Origin: Metasolibacillus meyeri
GTDB taxonomy: Bacteria > Bacillota > Bacilli > Bacillales_A > Planococcaceae
DNA length: 40,817 bases
Direction: 5' to 3'
NCBI RefSeq assembly: GCF_003049505.1
Contig: NZ_PYWN01000030.1
Span: 1 to 40,817 of the forward strand
Both the position numbers and the translations under genes were made by a program. The notes below the pieces were generated by a model that was given only the letters and a program-made list of their open reading frames with translations, was not told the origin of the DNA and did not search any database. Shown piece after piece: positions 9,629 to 17,836 of this stretch (positions within the stretch are counted from its first letter, which is position 1; each line of letters opens with the position of its first letter).

Positions 9629-10390
9629 ATGATTGAATTTCAACATGTACATAAAAGCTATAATAACGGGTTTATCGCATTAAAGGATATTAACCTTAAA
9701 ATTGAGCAAGGGGAATATGTAGCTGTCATTGGCTTATCTGGTGCTGGTAAATCGACACTGATTCGCTGCATTAATCGAATGCACGACATTACGGATGGTT
9801 CATTACAAGTCAATGGGGTAGAAGTATCCACATTGAAAGGACAAGAAATACGTACATTGCGCAGAGGCATCGGCATGATTTTTCAATCTTTTAATCTCGT
9901 ATCGCGCATGTCGGCACTAAAGAATGTCCTTGTATCATTTGTGCCAGACATGCCCTTCTGGCGAAAGGCGCTCGGCATATTTACAAAGCAGCAAAAAATA
10001 GAAGCACTTGAAGCACTTGATCAAATGAAGATTTTAGATAAGTCATTTACGCGTGTCGATCAATTATCAGGTGGACAGCAGCAGCGTGTCGCCTTAGCAC
10101 GTACGCTTGCACAGAAACCACAGATTATTTTGGCAGATGAACCTGTTGCCTCACTTGATCCAGTCACAGCGCAACAAGTGATGTCTGATTTTCAACGAAT
10201 TAATGAAGAGCTGAATATGACGATTATTATGAACATTCATCATGTAGAGTTAGCACTCGAATATGCAACAAGAGTTATTGGTATTCGCAATGGAGAAATT
10301 GTCTATGACGGCCCTGCAAGCGCTGTAACAGAAAACGTATTGAACCACATTTATAACGGCAAATTGAAAGAGGAGCTGACGATGGTTTGA
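9629..10390 (+). CDS. phnC: phosphonate-type ABC transporter ATP-binding protein
   Basis: PhnC powers the importer by ATP hydrolysis on the cytoplasmic face. The 253-residue protein has Walker A GLSGAGKST near residues 35-43, the Q-loop MIFQSFNLV near 90, signature LSGGQQQR near 147, Walker B ILADEP near 168 with SLDP after it, and the switch histidine in NIHHVELA near 205. Length and motifs are standard for PhnC. AAGGTAGG precedes the ATG. The stop overlaps the TTG start of phnE1 by four bases, indicating translational coupling. Confidence 0.93.
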   Translation: MIEFQHVHKSYNNGFIALKDINLKIEQGEYVAVIGLSGAGKSTLIRCINRMHDITDGSLQVNGVEVSTLKGQEIRTLRRGIGMIFQSFNLVSRMSALKNVLVSFVPDMPFWRKALGIFTKQQKIEALEALDQMKILDKSFTRVDQLSGGQQQRVALARTLAQKPQIILADEPVASLDPVTAQQVMSDFQRINEELNMTIIMNIHHVELALEYATRVIGIRNGEIVYDGPASAVTENVLNHIYNGKLKEELTMV

Positions 10391-11196
10391 ACATCATAAA
10401 GACAAAATCAATGACACTGGGCAATGGGAAAACGGTCACATTTAAACGCTCCAAAGCGCCATGGATTGCGCTTCTATTGCTCTTTGCCTTGTACTTTTCA
10501 ATTCAAATTACAGGCTTTAGTATCGTTGTTCTGATTGAACGTATCTATCAATTTTGGAAAATTGTTGGGGAGATGATACCACCAAACTGGTCTTATTTAG
10601 ACCGATTATGGCAACCGTTATTTGACACCATTAAAATGTCCTTGCTTGGCTCGCTTCTCGGAGCAGTCTGTGCATTACCAATCGCTTTTTTAGCCTCTTC
10701 TAATATGGTAAAAAGCACATGGCTTGTTGTAGCCAGCAAGTTATTCTTAAGCCTATTACGCACGCTACCTACATTAGTAGCCGCTTTAATCGCTACATTC
10801 ATTTTTGGTATTGGTACGATGGCAGGTACGGTCGCGATTTTTATATTTACCGTCGCTTATGTTGGCAAACTTTTATATGAACAAATTGAAAATACAGATT
10901 TAAAGGCTTTTGAAGCGATGCATTCAATGGGGCACTCTACATTTTCAGCATTCCGTTATGCAATATTACCTCAAATTTTGCCTAACTATATTTCAACCGC
11001 GCTGTTTTGCTTTGAAGGGAATGTACGCTACGCTGCTATTTTAGGCTATGTCGGTGCTGGTGGTATCGGCTTACTGTTAAATGAAAGCCTAGGATGGCGC
11101 AACTATGCAAATGTTGGCATGATTTTGCTGCTGCTTGCAGTAACAGTCTTTTGTATTGAAACACTTAGTGAACATTTCAGAAAGAAATTAATGTAG
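10387..11196 (+). CDS. phnE: phosphonate-type ABC transporter permease PhnE (first)
   Basis: This is one of two membrane subunits that form the transport channel. The 269-residue protein has a short basic N-terminus, a first helix at about 26-50, and five further membrane segments. The cytoplasmic coupling loop that contacts PhnC contains EAMHSMGHSTFSAFRYAILP (about 178-197), the EAA-type motif of ABC permeases. The start codon is TTG at 10387, overlapping the phnC stop as TTGA, with AGGAG at proper distance. No ATG in this frame would give a full-length protein. Confidence 0.9.
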   Translation: MNIIKTKSMTLGNGKTVTFKRSKAPWIALLLLFALYFSIQITGFSIVVLIERIYQFWKIVGEMIPPNWSYLDRLWQPLFDTIKMSLLGSLLGAVCALPIAFLASSNMVKSTWLVVASKLFLSLLRTLPTLVAALIATFIFGIGTMAGTVAIFIFTVAYVGKLLYEQIENTDLKAFEAMHSMGHSTFSAFRYAILPQILPNYISTALFCFEGNVRYAAILGYVGAGGIGLLLNESLGWRNYANVGMILLLLAVTVFCIETLSEHFRKKLM

Positions 11197-11208
11197 GGGG
11201 TGAGTGCT

Positions 11209-12015
11209 TTGAATGCAATTGAAAAACAGCTCATCAATGAACCAAAATACACAACGAAAAGCATCATCTCTATTATGATTTTAGCTGCGTTTCTGCTATG
11301 GTCTTTATCCGCTATCAATCTTTCCAATATGACGGAAAATGGATTCATGATTGCTAAAAATATTATGCTTGGGATTTTATCACCGAATACCGAGCTATTA
11401 TTTACATGGAGCACAAACGGTGTACCGTACTTACTGTTAGAAACAATGGCGATTGCCTTTCTAGGAACGATTGTCGGTGCGATTTTAGCTGTACCGCTTG
11501 CTTTTTTATCGGCATCTAATATCGTAGCAAAGCCAATTGCTTTTCTTGTTAGATTGATACTAATCGTTATACGAACAGTTCCTGCAATTGTTTATGGTTT
11601 AATGTTTATTCGTGTAACAGGGCCTGGTCCTTTCGCAGGTGTGCTGACAATGGCTTTAGTATCAGTTGGTATGCTATCTAAGTTATATGTCGATGTTATC
11701 GAGAATTTAGAAACTAGCATTTTAGAATCACTGGAATCAATGGGCTGCACTACTTATGAAAAAATTCGTTATGGTATTATCCCACAGCTATCCGCTATGT
11801 TTATATCTATTGTCATTTATCGATTTGATATGAATTTACGAGATGCTGCCGTTTTAGGATTAGTTGGTGCTGGCGGTATTGGGGCACCGCTTATTTTCGC
11901 TATGAATGGCTATAAATGGGCAGAAGTTGGCTCAATTTTAATTGGTTTGATGATACTCATCTTATTTATCGAGTTTTTATCAAATAAAATTCGCAACAAA
12001 CTTGTAAAGGGGTGA
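11209..12015 (+). CDS. phnE: phosphonate-type ABC transporter permease PhnE (second)
   Basis: This is the partner permease subunit, paralogous to the preceding one. The protein has about six membrane helices and an EAA-type loop ESLESMGCTTYEKIRYGIIP. Many Gram-positive phn loci encode two distinct PhnE proteins that probably form a heterodimer. The frame is open from GTG 11200, but that codon overlaps the AGGGGGTGAG ribosome site. TTG at 11209, seven bases behind it, is the better start and gives 268 residues beginning MNAIEKQL. The stop is followed after 59 bp by the secreted-protein gene, with no terminator between them. Confidence 0.88.
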   Translation: MNAIEKQLINEPKYTTKSIISIMILAAFLLWSLSAINLSNMTENGFMIAKNIMLGILSPNTELLFTWSTNGVPYLLLETMAIAFLGTIVGAILAVPLAFLSASNIVAKPIAFLVRLILIVIRTVPAIVYGLMFIRVTGPGPFAGVLTMALVSVGMLSKLYVDVIENLETSILESLESMGCTTYEKIRYGIIPQLSAMFISIVIYRFDMNLRDAAVLGLVGAGGIGAPLIFAMNGYKWAEVGSILIGLMILILFIEFLSNKIRNKLVKG

Positions 12016-12074
12016 TGCCGTACTTACTATAGCTTTTTTGCAGTATCCATCTACAGCTAACAAGGAGGAGAAAC

Positions 12075-14021
12075 ATGAAAAATTTTGTAAAGTCTTTACT
12101 TATTTTCACTGGATTGATTGTCTTTCTTTACGCAGATTTAAGCTATGTAACAGCAGAGGGACCAAATGACCCTGCTCCTATTATTTATCCAGCAAATCCA
12201 AACGGCATGAAGGTGCTATTTGACAACAGTCACGGACAAACGGCTGGTCAATCGGATTGGGTAATTGACGGCGCTTTTTCAGATTTTGCGAATGCGCTAG
12301 CAAATGAAGGTTATGTTGTAAAAGAGCATAGAAGCACGTCGCCATTAACATTGGCTGATTTAGCGGATTACGATGTCTTCGTTATACCAGAGGCACAAAT
12401 TCCATTTAAGGCAACGGAACAACAAGCGATTGTCGATTTTGCTGAAGCAGGTGGTGGTGTATTCTTTATTTCCGATCACTATAATGCTGACCGTAATTTA
12501 AATCGCTGGGATTCAAGTGAAATTATGAATGGCTGGCGTCGTGGTGCATATAATGACCCTACATTAAATATGTCTGCATCTGAGATTAGTGCAATGGCTG
12601 GTGTTACAAGTTCACAATGGCTAAGCAATGAGTTCGGTGTAGAGTTTCGCTATAACGCGTTAGATCATACAAAAGCTAACGTAATCGTTCCGTCATATGA
12701 ATCATTCGATATTACAACAGGTGTATCGGCCGTATCAATTCATGCTGGCTCTACATTAGCGATTACCAATCCATCGCTTGCCAAAGGGATTGCTTATTTA
12801 CCTACTGGCCTAACACCAACAGCAAATAGATGGAACAATGCGATTGACCAAGGCGTTTATGCCAACGGAGGCATTGCAGAAGGTCCATTTGTTGCCATCA
12901 GTAAAAAATTAAATGGTAAAGCTGCATTTATTGGCGATTCTTCACCTGTGGAAGATATCACACCTAAATACCGCAATGAAGAAACAGGTGCTCTGAAAAG
13001 AACGTATGACGGTTTTATCGCAGATGATAATGCTACATTACTTGTTAATATTATTCATTGGCTCGCTACCCAAGAAAGCTATCACACATTAGCAGATACA
13101 ACAGTTACGCTTGATGCTGTCACACCGTTGTTACCAATGGAGTTGCCAGCAAATTCTACAGAACCTGCTTTTGAGCCTTGGCGCTTACCAACATCGGGTT
13201 ATTTATGGTATGACCAATCAACATTTGCTGCTGGTTCGTATGGCTCATCCATTAGCCCACCAGCAACTTTAACGTATACTTTAGTTACACCTACTGTATT
13301 AGATACTACTGGCAATCCATTTGATGTAACTGTGGCTATCAGTGGCTTAGCACCTAATGAAACGGTAACAGGTTTAAGAATGCAAGTGTATCTATCAGGT
13401 GGGACAGCTATTTCTCAAATTCAAAACCAAAATGGTTCTTGGCCTTCAGGCTATGGATATCAAGAGATTGGAACTATTACTGCTAATCATAATGGCATTG
13501 CAACTACAACTGTTCGTATGCGTCTCAACCCAAATATTACAGAAACAAACGCAACTATTCGTTTACGAGCAGCAGATGGAACGAATTTAATTACACAATC
13601 CGTATTACTTGGCACACCTGAAACACCTGTAGACCCTGAGCCACCAACTGAAGAAACACAAACATTGACAAATGGTAACTACAAATTCATTTTGCCAGCC
13701 ATACTTCCAGCAAATGGAGAAGCGTTTCCAGTACAAGTAGGGATAGAACAATTGGCGGCCAACACTACAATTACAAACGCGCAAGTTCAATTTTATTTGA
13801 GCAACGGGACAGGCATTTCTCAAATTCAAAATGCCGATGGTTCTTGGCCATCTTCCTATGGCTACTTTAATGTAGGGAATTTAACGGCTGATAGCAGTGG
13901 GACAGCTACTAAAACAATAATGATGCGGATTAATCCAACTGTCACAGCCTCAACAGCAAATATCAGATTACGTCTAGGTTCAGGCAACAATGTATTAACA
14001 GCAACTATCCAGCTCCCTTAA
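12075..14021 (+). CDS. secreted protein with glutamine-amidotransferase-like fold and two C-terminal repeats
   Basis: The 648-residue product has a signal peptide (basic start, hydrophobic 8-24, likely cleavage near the AEG at 27-29) and no membrane anchor afterwards. Residues about 40-340 resemble a large extracellular domain found in Bacillus proteins, beginning KVLFDNSHGQTAGQSDWVIDG and containing YDVFVIPEAQIP, GGGVFFISDHYNADRN and GKAAFIGDSSPVED. These strands suggest a class I glutamine-amidotransferase-like (DUF4350/IFT52-like) fold; SDHYNAD is rich in possible metal or acid-base residues. Two repeats of about 115 residues follow (about 396-515 and 531-648), sharing ISQIQN-GSWPS-YGY and joined by a Pro/Glu-rich linker near 516-530. 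AAGGAGGAG precedes the ATG. It is the last gene of the phn operon, so a role in obtaining phosphorus from extracellular material is inferred. Activity unknown; some relatives carry nuclease-like annotations. Confidence 0.7.
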   Translation: MKNFVKSLLIFTGLIVFLYADLSYVTAEGPNDPAPIIYPANPNGMKVLFDNSHGQTAGQSDWVIDGAFSDFANALANEGYVVKEHRSTSPLTLADLADYDVFVIPEAQIPFKATEQQAIVDFAEAGGGVFFISDHYNADRNLNRWDSSEIMNGWRRGAYNDPTLNMSASEISAMAGVTSSQWLSNEFGVEFRYNALDHTKANVIVPSYESFDITTGVSAVSIHAGSTLAITNPSLAKGIAYLPTGLTPTANRWNNAIDQGVYANGGIAEGPFVAISKKLNGKAAFIGDSSPVEDITPKYRNEETGALKRTYDGFIADDNATLLVNIIHWLATQESYHTLADTTVTLDAVTPLLPMELPANSTEPAFEPWRLPTSGYLWYDQSTFAAGSYGSSISPPATLTYTLVTPTVLDTTGNPFDVTVAISGLAPNETVTGLRMQVYLSGGTAISQIQNQNGSWPSGYGYQEIGTITANHNGIATTTVRMRLNPNITETNATIRLRAADGTNLITQSVLLGTPETPVDPEPPTEETQTLTNGNYKFILPAILPANGEAFPVQVGIEQLAANTTITNAQVQFYLSNGTGISQIQNADGSWPSSYGYFNVGNLTADSSGTATKTIMMRINPTVTASTANIRLRLGSGNNVLTATIQLP

Positions 14022-14075
14022 TCACTATCAAAAGCGCGAGTTTTCTACGTTGTTGCAAAACACTTCTGCCAATGA

Positions 14076-14106
14076 AATCCCTGTGAATTTCCACAGGGAT
14101 TTTTTT
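14076..14106 (+). terminator. rho-independent terminator of the phn operon
   Basis: AATCCCTGTG (14076-14085) pairs with CACAGGGATT (14092-14101) around a 6-base loop and is followed by a T run. It lies about 55 bp after the stop of the secreted-protein gene. Confidence 0.9.
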
Positions 14107-14185
14107 GAATTATTCCAAAAGTTCTTCTAGAATTTGATATATAAAATGAAGCTCAACCCACTTCTTTCAACTTTAGAAGAATAAA

Positions 14186-14225
14186 AAAAGTACAACAAAG
14201 GCTTTGCAACCAATGTTGTACTTTT
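14186..14225 (-). terminator. terminator of rpsF-ssb-rpsR (bidirectional stem)
   Basis: AAAGTACAACA (14187-14197) pairs with TGTTGTACTTT (14214-14224). On the minus strand the stem is followed by seven T's. It ends 8 bp from the rpsR stop codon and faces the phn terminator, so two convergent transcription units are separated here. Confidence 0.85.
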
Positions 14226-14232
14226 CATTATC

Positions 14233-14472
14233 TTATTTATCTTCTGCTACGAATGGAAGTAATCCCATGATACGAGATACTTTGATAGCTGAAGTTAATT
14301 TACGTTGATACTTTGCACTTGTACCAGTTACGCGACGTGGTAAAATTTTACCGCGCTCAGAGATGAATTTCTTTAAAAGATCTACATCTTTGTAATCGAT
14401 GTGCGTAATGTTATTAGAAGTGAAGTAACAAACTTTACGGCGTTTGCGGCCTCCGCGACGTTGTCCTGCCAT
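14233..14472 (-). CDS. rpsR: 30S ribosomal protein S18
   Basis: S18 binds S6 in the platform of the small ribosomal subunit. The 79 residues begin with a basic tail ([15 protein letters not shown]), followed by the core [27 protein letters not shown] and [24 protein letters not shown], which is nearly invariant in bacteria. Cys15 remains from a possible metal-binding set but the other ligands are absent. Last gene of the rpsF-ssb-rpsR operon; a good AAAGGAGG site precedes the ATG. Confidence 0.97.
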   Translation of the reverse strand: MAGQRRGGRKRRKVCYFTSNNITHIDYKDVDLLKKFISERGKILPRRVTGTSAKYQRKLTSAIKVSRIMGLLPFVAEDK

Positions 14473-14517
14473 TAGCGTTGTCCTCCTTTAATTTATTTTT
14501 CTAGTGAATGTGAAGCA

Positions 14518-15084
14518 TTAGAACGGTAAATCGTCCTCTGATACTTCGATTGGCCCTTTGCTATTTGCAAATGGGTCCTCATCCATACGTGTATAATTTT
14601 GCTGATTTTGTGGTGGCTGCTGATAAGAACCGAATGAATCTTGCGCAGGTGCACCACCGCCATATTGCTGGTTATTTTGGTTATTATAGTTTGGTTGTCC
14701 CCCACCATAATTGTTCCCACCACCATATGGTTGTTGGTTTTGCATACCTTGTGATGCGCCACCGCTACGTGGTTCTAAGAACTGCACTGCATCTGCCACA
14801 ACATCTGTTGTGTAAACGCGCTTTCCATCTTGTCCTTCATAGCTACCTGTTTGAATGCGCCCTTCAACGCCAATCAAGCTCCCTTTACGCATAAAGTTCG
14901 CTAAATTTTCAGCTTGTTTGCGCCAAGCAATACAGCCTATGAAGTCAGCTTCACGATCACCTTGTTGGTTCGAAAATGTACGATTTACAGCAACTGTAAA
15001 ACGAGCCATTGGAACTCCACTTGGTGTATAGCGAAGCTCTGGATCTTTTGTCAGTCTTCCTACGAGTACGACACGGTTAATCAT
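14518..15084 (-). CDS. ssb: single-stranded DNA-binding protein
   Basis: Ssb coats single-stranded DNA at forks and repair sites and recruits partner proteins. The 188-residue protein has an OB-fold (about 1-105) starting [24 protein letters not shown] Gly/Asn/Gln-rich flexible linker (about 112-165) follows, and the acidic tip SEDDLPF forms the protein-docking tail. The usual order rpsF-ssb-rpsR is kept. Linker composition is typical of SsbA, the essential paralogue. Confidence 0.96.
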   Translation of the reverse strand: MINRVVLVGRLTKDPELRYTPSGVPMARFTVAVNRTFSNQQGDREADFIGCIAWRKQAENLANFMRKGSLIGVEGRIQTGSYEGQDGKRVYTTDVVADAVQFLEPRSGGASQGMQNQQPYGGGNNYGGGQPNYNNQNNQQYGGGAPAQDSFGSYQQPPQNQQNYTRMDEDPFANSKGPIEVSEDDLPF

Positions 15085-15122
15085 CGGTATACAGCCTCCT
15101 TTTTCAGCATTATGGTTAAAAA

Positions 15123-15413
15123 TTATTTTTCTTCTTCACGAACAGCGATGTGACGGATAATGTCTTCGCTGATGTTAGCTAAACGAGTGTATTCGTTGAT
15201 TGCTTCTGTACCAGCGTTTACTTTCACGATTTGGTAGAAACCTTCGCGGAAGTCGTTGATTTCATAAGCTAGACGGCGTTTACCCCAGTCTTTTGCTTCG
15301 ACGATTTCAGCACCGTTTGAAGTTAAGATTTCGTTGAAACGCTCTACTACAGCTTTCTTCGCTTCTTCTTCAATGTTCGGGCGAATGATGTACATTAATT
15401 CATACTTTCTCAT
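15123..15413 (-). CDS. rpsF: 30S ribosomal protein S6
   Basis: S6 pairs with S18 in the 30S platform. The frame is open 18 codons upstream, but ATG at 15411-15413 is preceded by AAGGAGGTG and gives a normal 96-residue S6 beginning [23 protein letters not shown]. It contains the conserved [20 protein letters not shown] segment (about 43-62). First gene of its operon, with a strong promoter and a leader of about 80 nt that contains a stem-loop. In Bacillales this leader is often a binding site for the S6:S18 complex, giving autoregulation. Confidence 0.96.
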   Translation of the reverse strand: MRKYELMYIIRPNIEEEAKKAVVERFNEILTSNGAEIVEAKDWGKRRLAYEINDFREGFYQIVKVNAGTEAINEYTRLANISEDIIRHIAVREEEK

Positions 15414-15442
15414 CTTTGTTTTGCACCTCCTTATGGACTTGG

Positions 15443-15464
15443 GCTCTCCTATTATTATAGGGAG
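15443..15464 (-). promoter_or_regulatory. stem-loop in rpsF leader, possible S6:S18 autoregulatory element
   Basis: The leader RNA can form a stem pairing GCTCCCTAT with ATAGGAGAGC (one bulged base) about 12 nt before the AAGGAGGTG site. The family in this position is known to bind S6:S18. The characteristic CCG element of that motif was not found by eye, so only the stem and its position support the call. Confidence 0.35.
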
Positions 15465-15500
15465 CAAGGAGTAAGTAACTTGTATTACTCACAACTGTGA

Positions 15501-15529
15501 ATTATAGCATGTTTCAAAAGCATATGCAA
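15501..15529 (-). promoter_or_regulatory. rpsF operon promoter
   Basis: Minus strand -35 TTGCAT (15524-15529), 17-bp spacer, -10 TATAAT (15501-15506) preceded by TGC, an extended -10. This predicts transcription start near 15494 and an 80-nt leader. Strong sigma-A match. Confidence 0.75.
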
Positions 15530-15577
15530 TATATCAATTATTTTTATTACATTCATCCCATCGCTTATGAAAGTGAA

Positions 15578-15663
15578 GGACTTCTTTATCTGCACCTGCC
15601 GCTTCGCTCTCGCACAGAAAATCTTTGCTTTCGGTACATAAAACATTGTTGAATTAAGTTAAA
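15578..15663. repeat. dispersed intergenic repeat, long copy
   Basis: This is the longer relative of the element at 3-60. It adds a CACCTG unit after TATCTG and an insert that includes TCTTTGCTTTCGGTACATAA between CAGAAAA and CATTG. It lies upstream of the DUF3267 gene in a gap of about 310 bp without genes. The remaining DNA from 15664 to 15827 is AT-rich and may hold the promoter of that gene. Confidence 0.6.
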
Positions 15664-15841
15664 AATCCACTTTAGTGTTCTATTTTTTGTTAAAATTGAA
15701 TTAAATCAATCCTACAAACAGAATATACGTTCTTATTTTAAATTAAAAACCATCTTTTTTCACGAGTCATTTATCTTAATTTAGCAAATATAAAATAATA
15801 AATTTCCACCCTTTTATTAATATATTTAGGAGGTACTCTTT

Positions 15842-16369
15842 TTGAAAATGCAACAACCTCAAGTCGTTGAGTTAAATATGCAAAAGATAGCGAAACAAAA
15901 TATTTGGCTATCAATTATCTTAGTGATTGCCTTTACTATCGTTTATAAAATCATGTATGGACAAACGAATTTTTCATTTTTATCAATACTAATAATAGCT
16001 ATTTTGTATATTATTTTGATTGTCTTACATGAAGCCTTTCATTTAATTGGCTTTATGATTTTTGGCGGAGCAAAGTATAAAGAATTGAATTACGGGGTTA
16101 ATTTGAAGCTTGGTGTCGCTTATGCAACAACGGTTAAACCGTTACCTAATAGGGCAATGAAAAAGGCTCTATTGTTGCCATTTTGGACGACTGGGGTTTG
16201 TCCAACGTTTCTAGGGTTTTATATCGAAAGTATTGCATTCGTTATTGTAGGTGCCTTGTTAATCGCAGGTGCTATTGGCGATTTTGTGATGTATAAGGAA
16301 TTACGCAAATTTCCAAAGGATGCTCTTATTAAAGATGATCCTGAATTACCAAAGCTGTATGTATATTAA
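15842..16369 (+). CDS. DUF3267 membrane zinc metalloprotease-like protein
   Basis: This 175-residue protein has about four membrane helices (about 20-38, 44-76, 108-126 and 129-150). The zinc motif HEAFH (His63, Glu64, His67) lies in the second helix, and Asp147 in GAIGDFVM could be the third ligand. This is the arrangement of DUF3267 'putative zincin peptidases', distantly like site-2 proteases. TTG at 15842 is preferred as the start because AGGAGGT ends 7 bases before it; ATG at 15848 would be 13 bases away. It stands alone, pointing opposite to its neighbours rpsF and ychF. Substrate unknown. Confidence 0.75.
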   Translation: MKMQQPQVVELNMQKIAKQNIWLSIILVIAFTIVYKIMYGQTNFSFLSILIIAILYIILIVLHEAFHLIGFMIFGGAKYKELNYGVNLKLGVAYATTVKPLPNRAMKKALLLPFWTTGVCPTFLGFYIESIAFVIVGALLIAGAIGDFVMYKELRKFPKDALIKDDPELPKLYVY

Positions 16370-16620
16370 CTAATAAAAAGCTACACACCCAAATAGAATA
16401 TAGCCCAAACGAGATATAAATCCGTATAAAATATAACTACTTTCTGCCTCGTCAGATTTGTTTGCTAGGTGTGTTTCTTTATAGATGAAGTTTCTCCATT
16501 CAAATTCGCAAGTATTCATGAAATGTATGCCATTGTTCTAAATTCATCAACTTCTCTTTCTTGTTAAGTATATGAAAATGAGAGCAAACTAGTTTAGTAA
16601 TTAGTCTTCAACAAGAACAC
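16370..16620. other. intergenic gap after the DUF3267 gene
   Basis: About 250 bp without an open frame that has a ribosome site. No clear promoter, RNA gene or repeat is seen before the terminator at 16621-16666. Confidence 0.5.
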
Positions 16621-16666
16621 AAAAGCTGTATGAAAAATGTGAACTTCACACTTTCATACAGCTTTT
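16621..16666 (-). terminator. bidirectional terminator between ychF and the DUF3267 gene
   Basis: AAAAGCTGTATGAAA (16621-16635) pairs with TTTCATACAGCTTTT (16652-16666), with a small inner GTGA/TCAC pairing. T runs lie on both sides and the stem ends 3 bp from the ychF stop codon. Confidence 0.85.
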
Positions 16667-16669
16667 CAA

Positions 16670-17770
16670 TTAAACATTAAATCTAAACAGCATAATATCG
16701 CCATCTTGTACGATATATTCTTTACCTTCTAGACGTACTTTACCAGCTTCCTTCGCTGCTGACATAGAGCCGAATTCTACTAAATCCTCGTAGGCAACTG
16801 TTTCTGCACGAATAAAGCCACGCTCAAAGTCCGTGTGGATTACGCCTGCACATTGTGGTGCTTTCATACCTTTACGGAACGTCCATGCACGTACTTCTTG
16901 TACGCCAGCCGTAAAGTATGTAGCAAGTCCTAATAAATTATAAGAAGCGCGAATTAATTGGTCTAAGCCTGATTCTTGAATGCCTAGTTCCTCTAAAAAC
17001 ATCGCTTTTTCTTCATCATCAAAACCTGAAATTTCTTCTTCGATTTTTGCACAAATTGTAATCACTTGTGCACCTTCTGCTGCGGCAAATTCACGTACCA
17101 TTTGCACATATTTATTACTGTCTGCATCTGCTACTTCGTCCTCAGATACATTGGCAACATAAAGCATCGGCTTAATTGTTAATAAATGAAGCCCTTTGAT
17201 GATTTTTAGCTCATCCTCTGAAAGGTCTGCCGCGCGTGCAGGTTTTTCTGCCTCTAGCACATCTTTTATCTTTACTAAAATTGGCTCTTCGATAAGTGCC
17301 TCTTTATCTTTTTGCTTCGCCATTTTTGCAACGCGTTGCAAGCGTTTGTCTACAGATTCCATATCCGCCAAAATCAACTCTAAATTGATGACCTCAATAT
17401 CATCGATTGGATTGACTGTACCTGCTACGTGCGTAATATTTTCGTCCTCAAAGCAACGTACTACTTGGCAAATTGCATCTACTTCACGAATATGTGCTAA
17501 AAATTTGTTACCTAGCCCTTCACCTTTTGAAGCTCCCTTTACGATCCCTGCAATGTCCGTAAATTCAAATGCTGTTGGTACAGTTTTTTTCGGTTCTACT
17601 AATTCTGTTAATTTATTCAAACGTGCATCGGGTACTTCTACGATACCTACGTTCGGATCAATCGTTGCGAACGGGTAGTTAGCAGCAAGTGCGCCTGCTT
17701 TTGTAATAGCATTGAATAATGTTGATTTTCCGACGTTTGGTAAACCAACGATTCCAGCCGTTAATGCCAT
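16670..17770 (-). CDS. ychF: redox-regulated ribosome-associated ATPase YchF
   Basis: YchF (YyaF, EngD) is an Obg-family P-loop protein that binds ribosomes and prefers ATP over GTP. The 366 residues show G1 GLPNVGKS (about 9-16), G3 DIAGIVKGASKGEGLGNKFL (about 68-87), and the altered G4 NVSE near 202, which explains ATP preference. A helical insertion and a C-terminal TGS domain follow, ending in MLFRFNV. The start MALTAGIVGLPNVGK is standard. Order rpsF-ychF matches B. subtilis, apart from the DUF3267 gene inserted here. Confidence 0.96.
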   Translation of the reverse strand: MALTAGIVGLPNVGKSTLFNAITKAGALAANYPFATIDPNVGIVEVPDARLNKLTELVEPKKTVPTAFEFTDIAGIVKGASKGEGLGNKFLAHIREVDAICQVVRCFEDENITHVAGTVNPIDDIEVINLELILADMESVDKRLQRVAKMAKQKDKEALIEEPILVKIKDVLEAEKPARAADLSEDELKIIKGLHLLTIKPMLYVANVSEDEVADADSNKYVQMVREFAAAEGAQVITICAKIEEEISGFDDEEKAMFLEELGIQESGLDQLIRASYNLLGLATYFTAGVQEVRAWTFRKGMKAPQCAGVIHTDFERGFIRAETVAYEDLVEFGSMSAAKEAGKVRLEGKEYIVQDGDIMLFRFNV

Positions 17771-17836
17771 TTAAGACACAACCTTTCTATGTTCAATTCG
17801 TTGTTATATTTTGATAGCCTTTTCTATTATATTGAT

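Noticed and set aside
14493-14894. Several overlapping frames inside ssb on both strands, with long His/Asn-rich translations
   Set aside because: They are by-products of the repetitive Gly/Asn/Gln-rich linker of ssb; no ribosome sites and no conserved motif.
15443-15464. Firm call of an S6:S18-binding RNA motif in the rpsF leader
   Set aside because: The stem and position fit, but the CCG element expected for that motif was not seen, so it was kept only as a low-confidence site.
17196-17678. 160-codon frame opposite ychF
   Set aside because: It is Ser-rich antisense of a strongly conserved gene and lacks a ribosome site.
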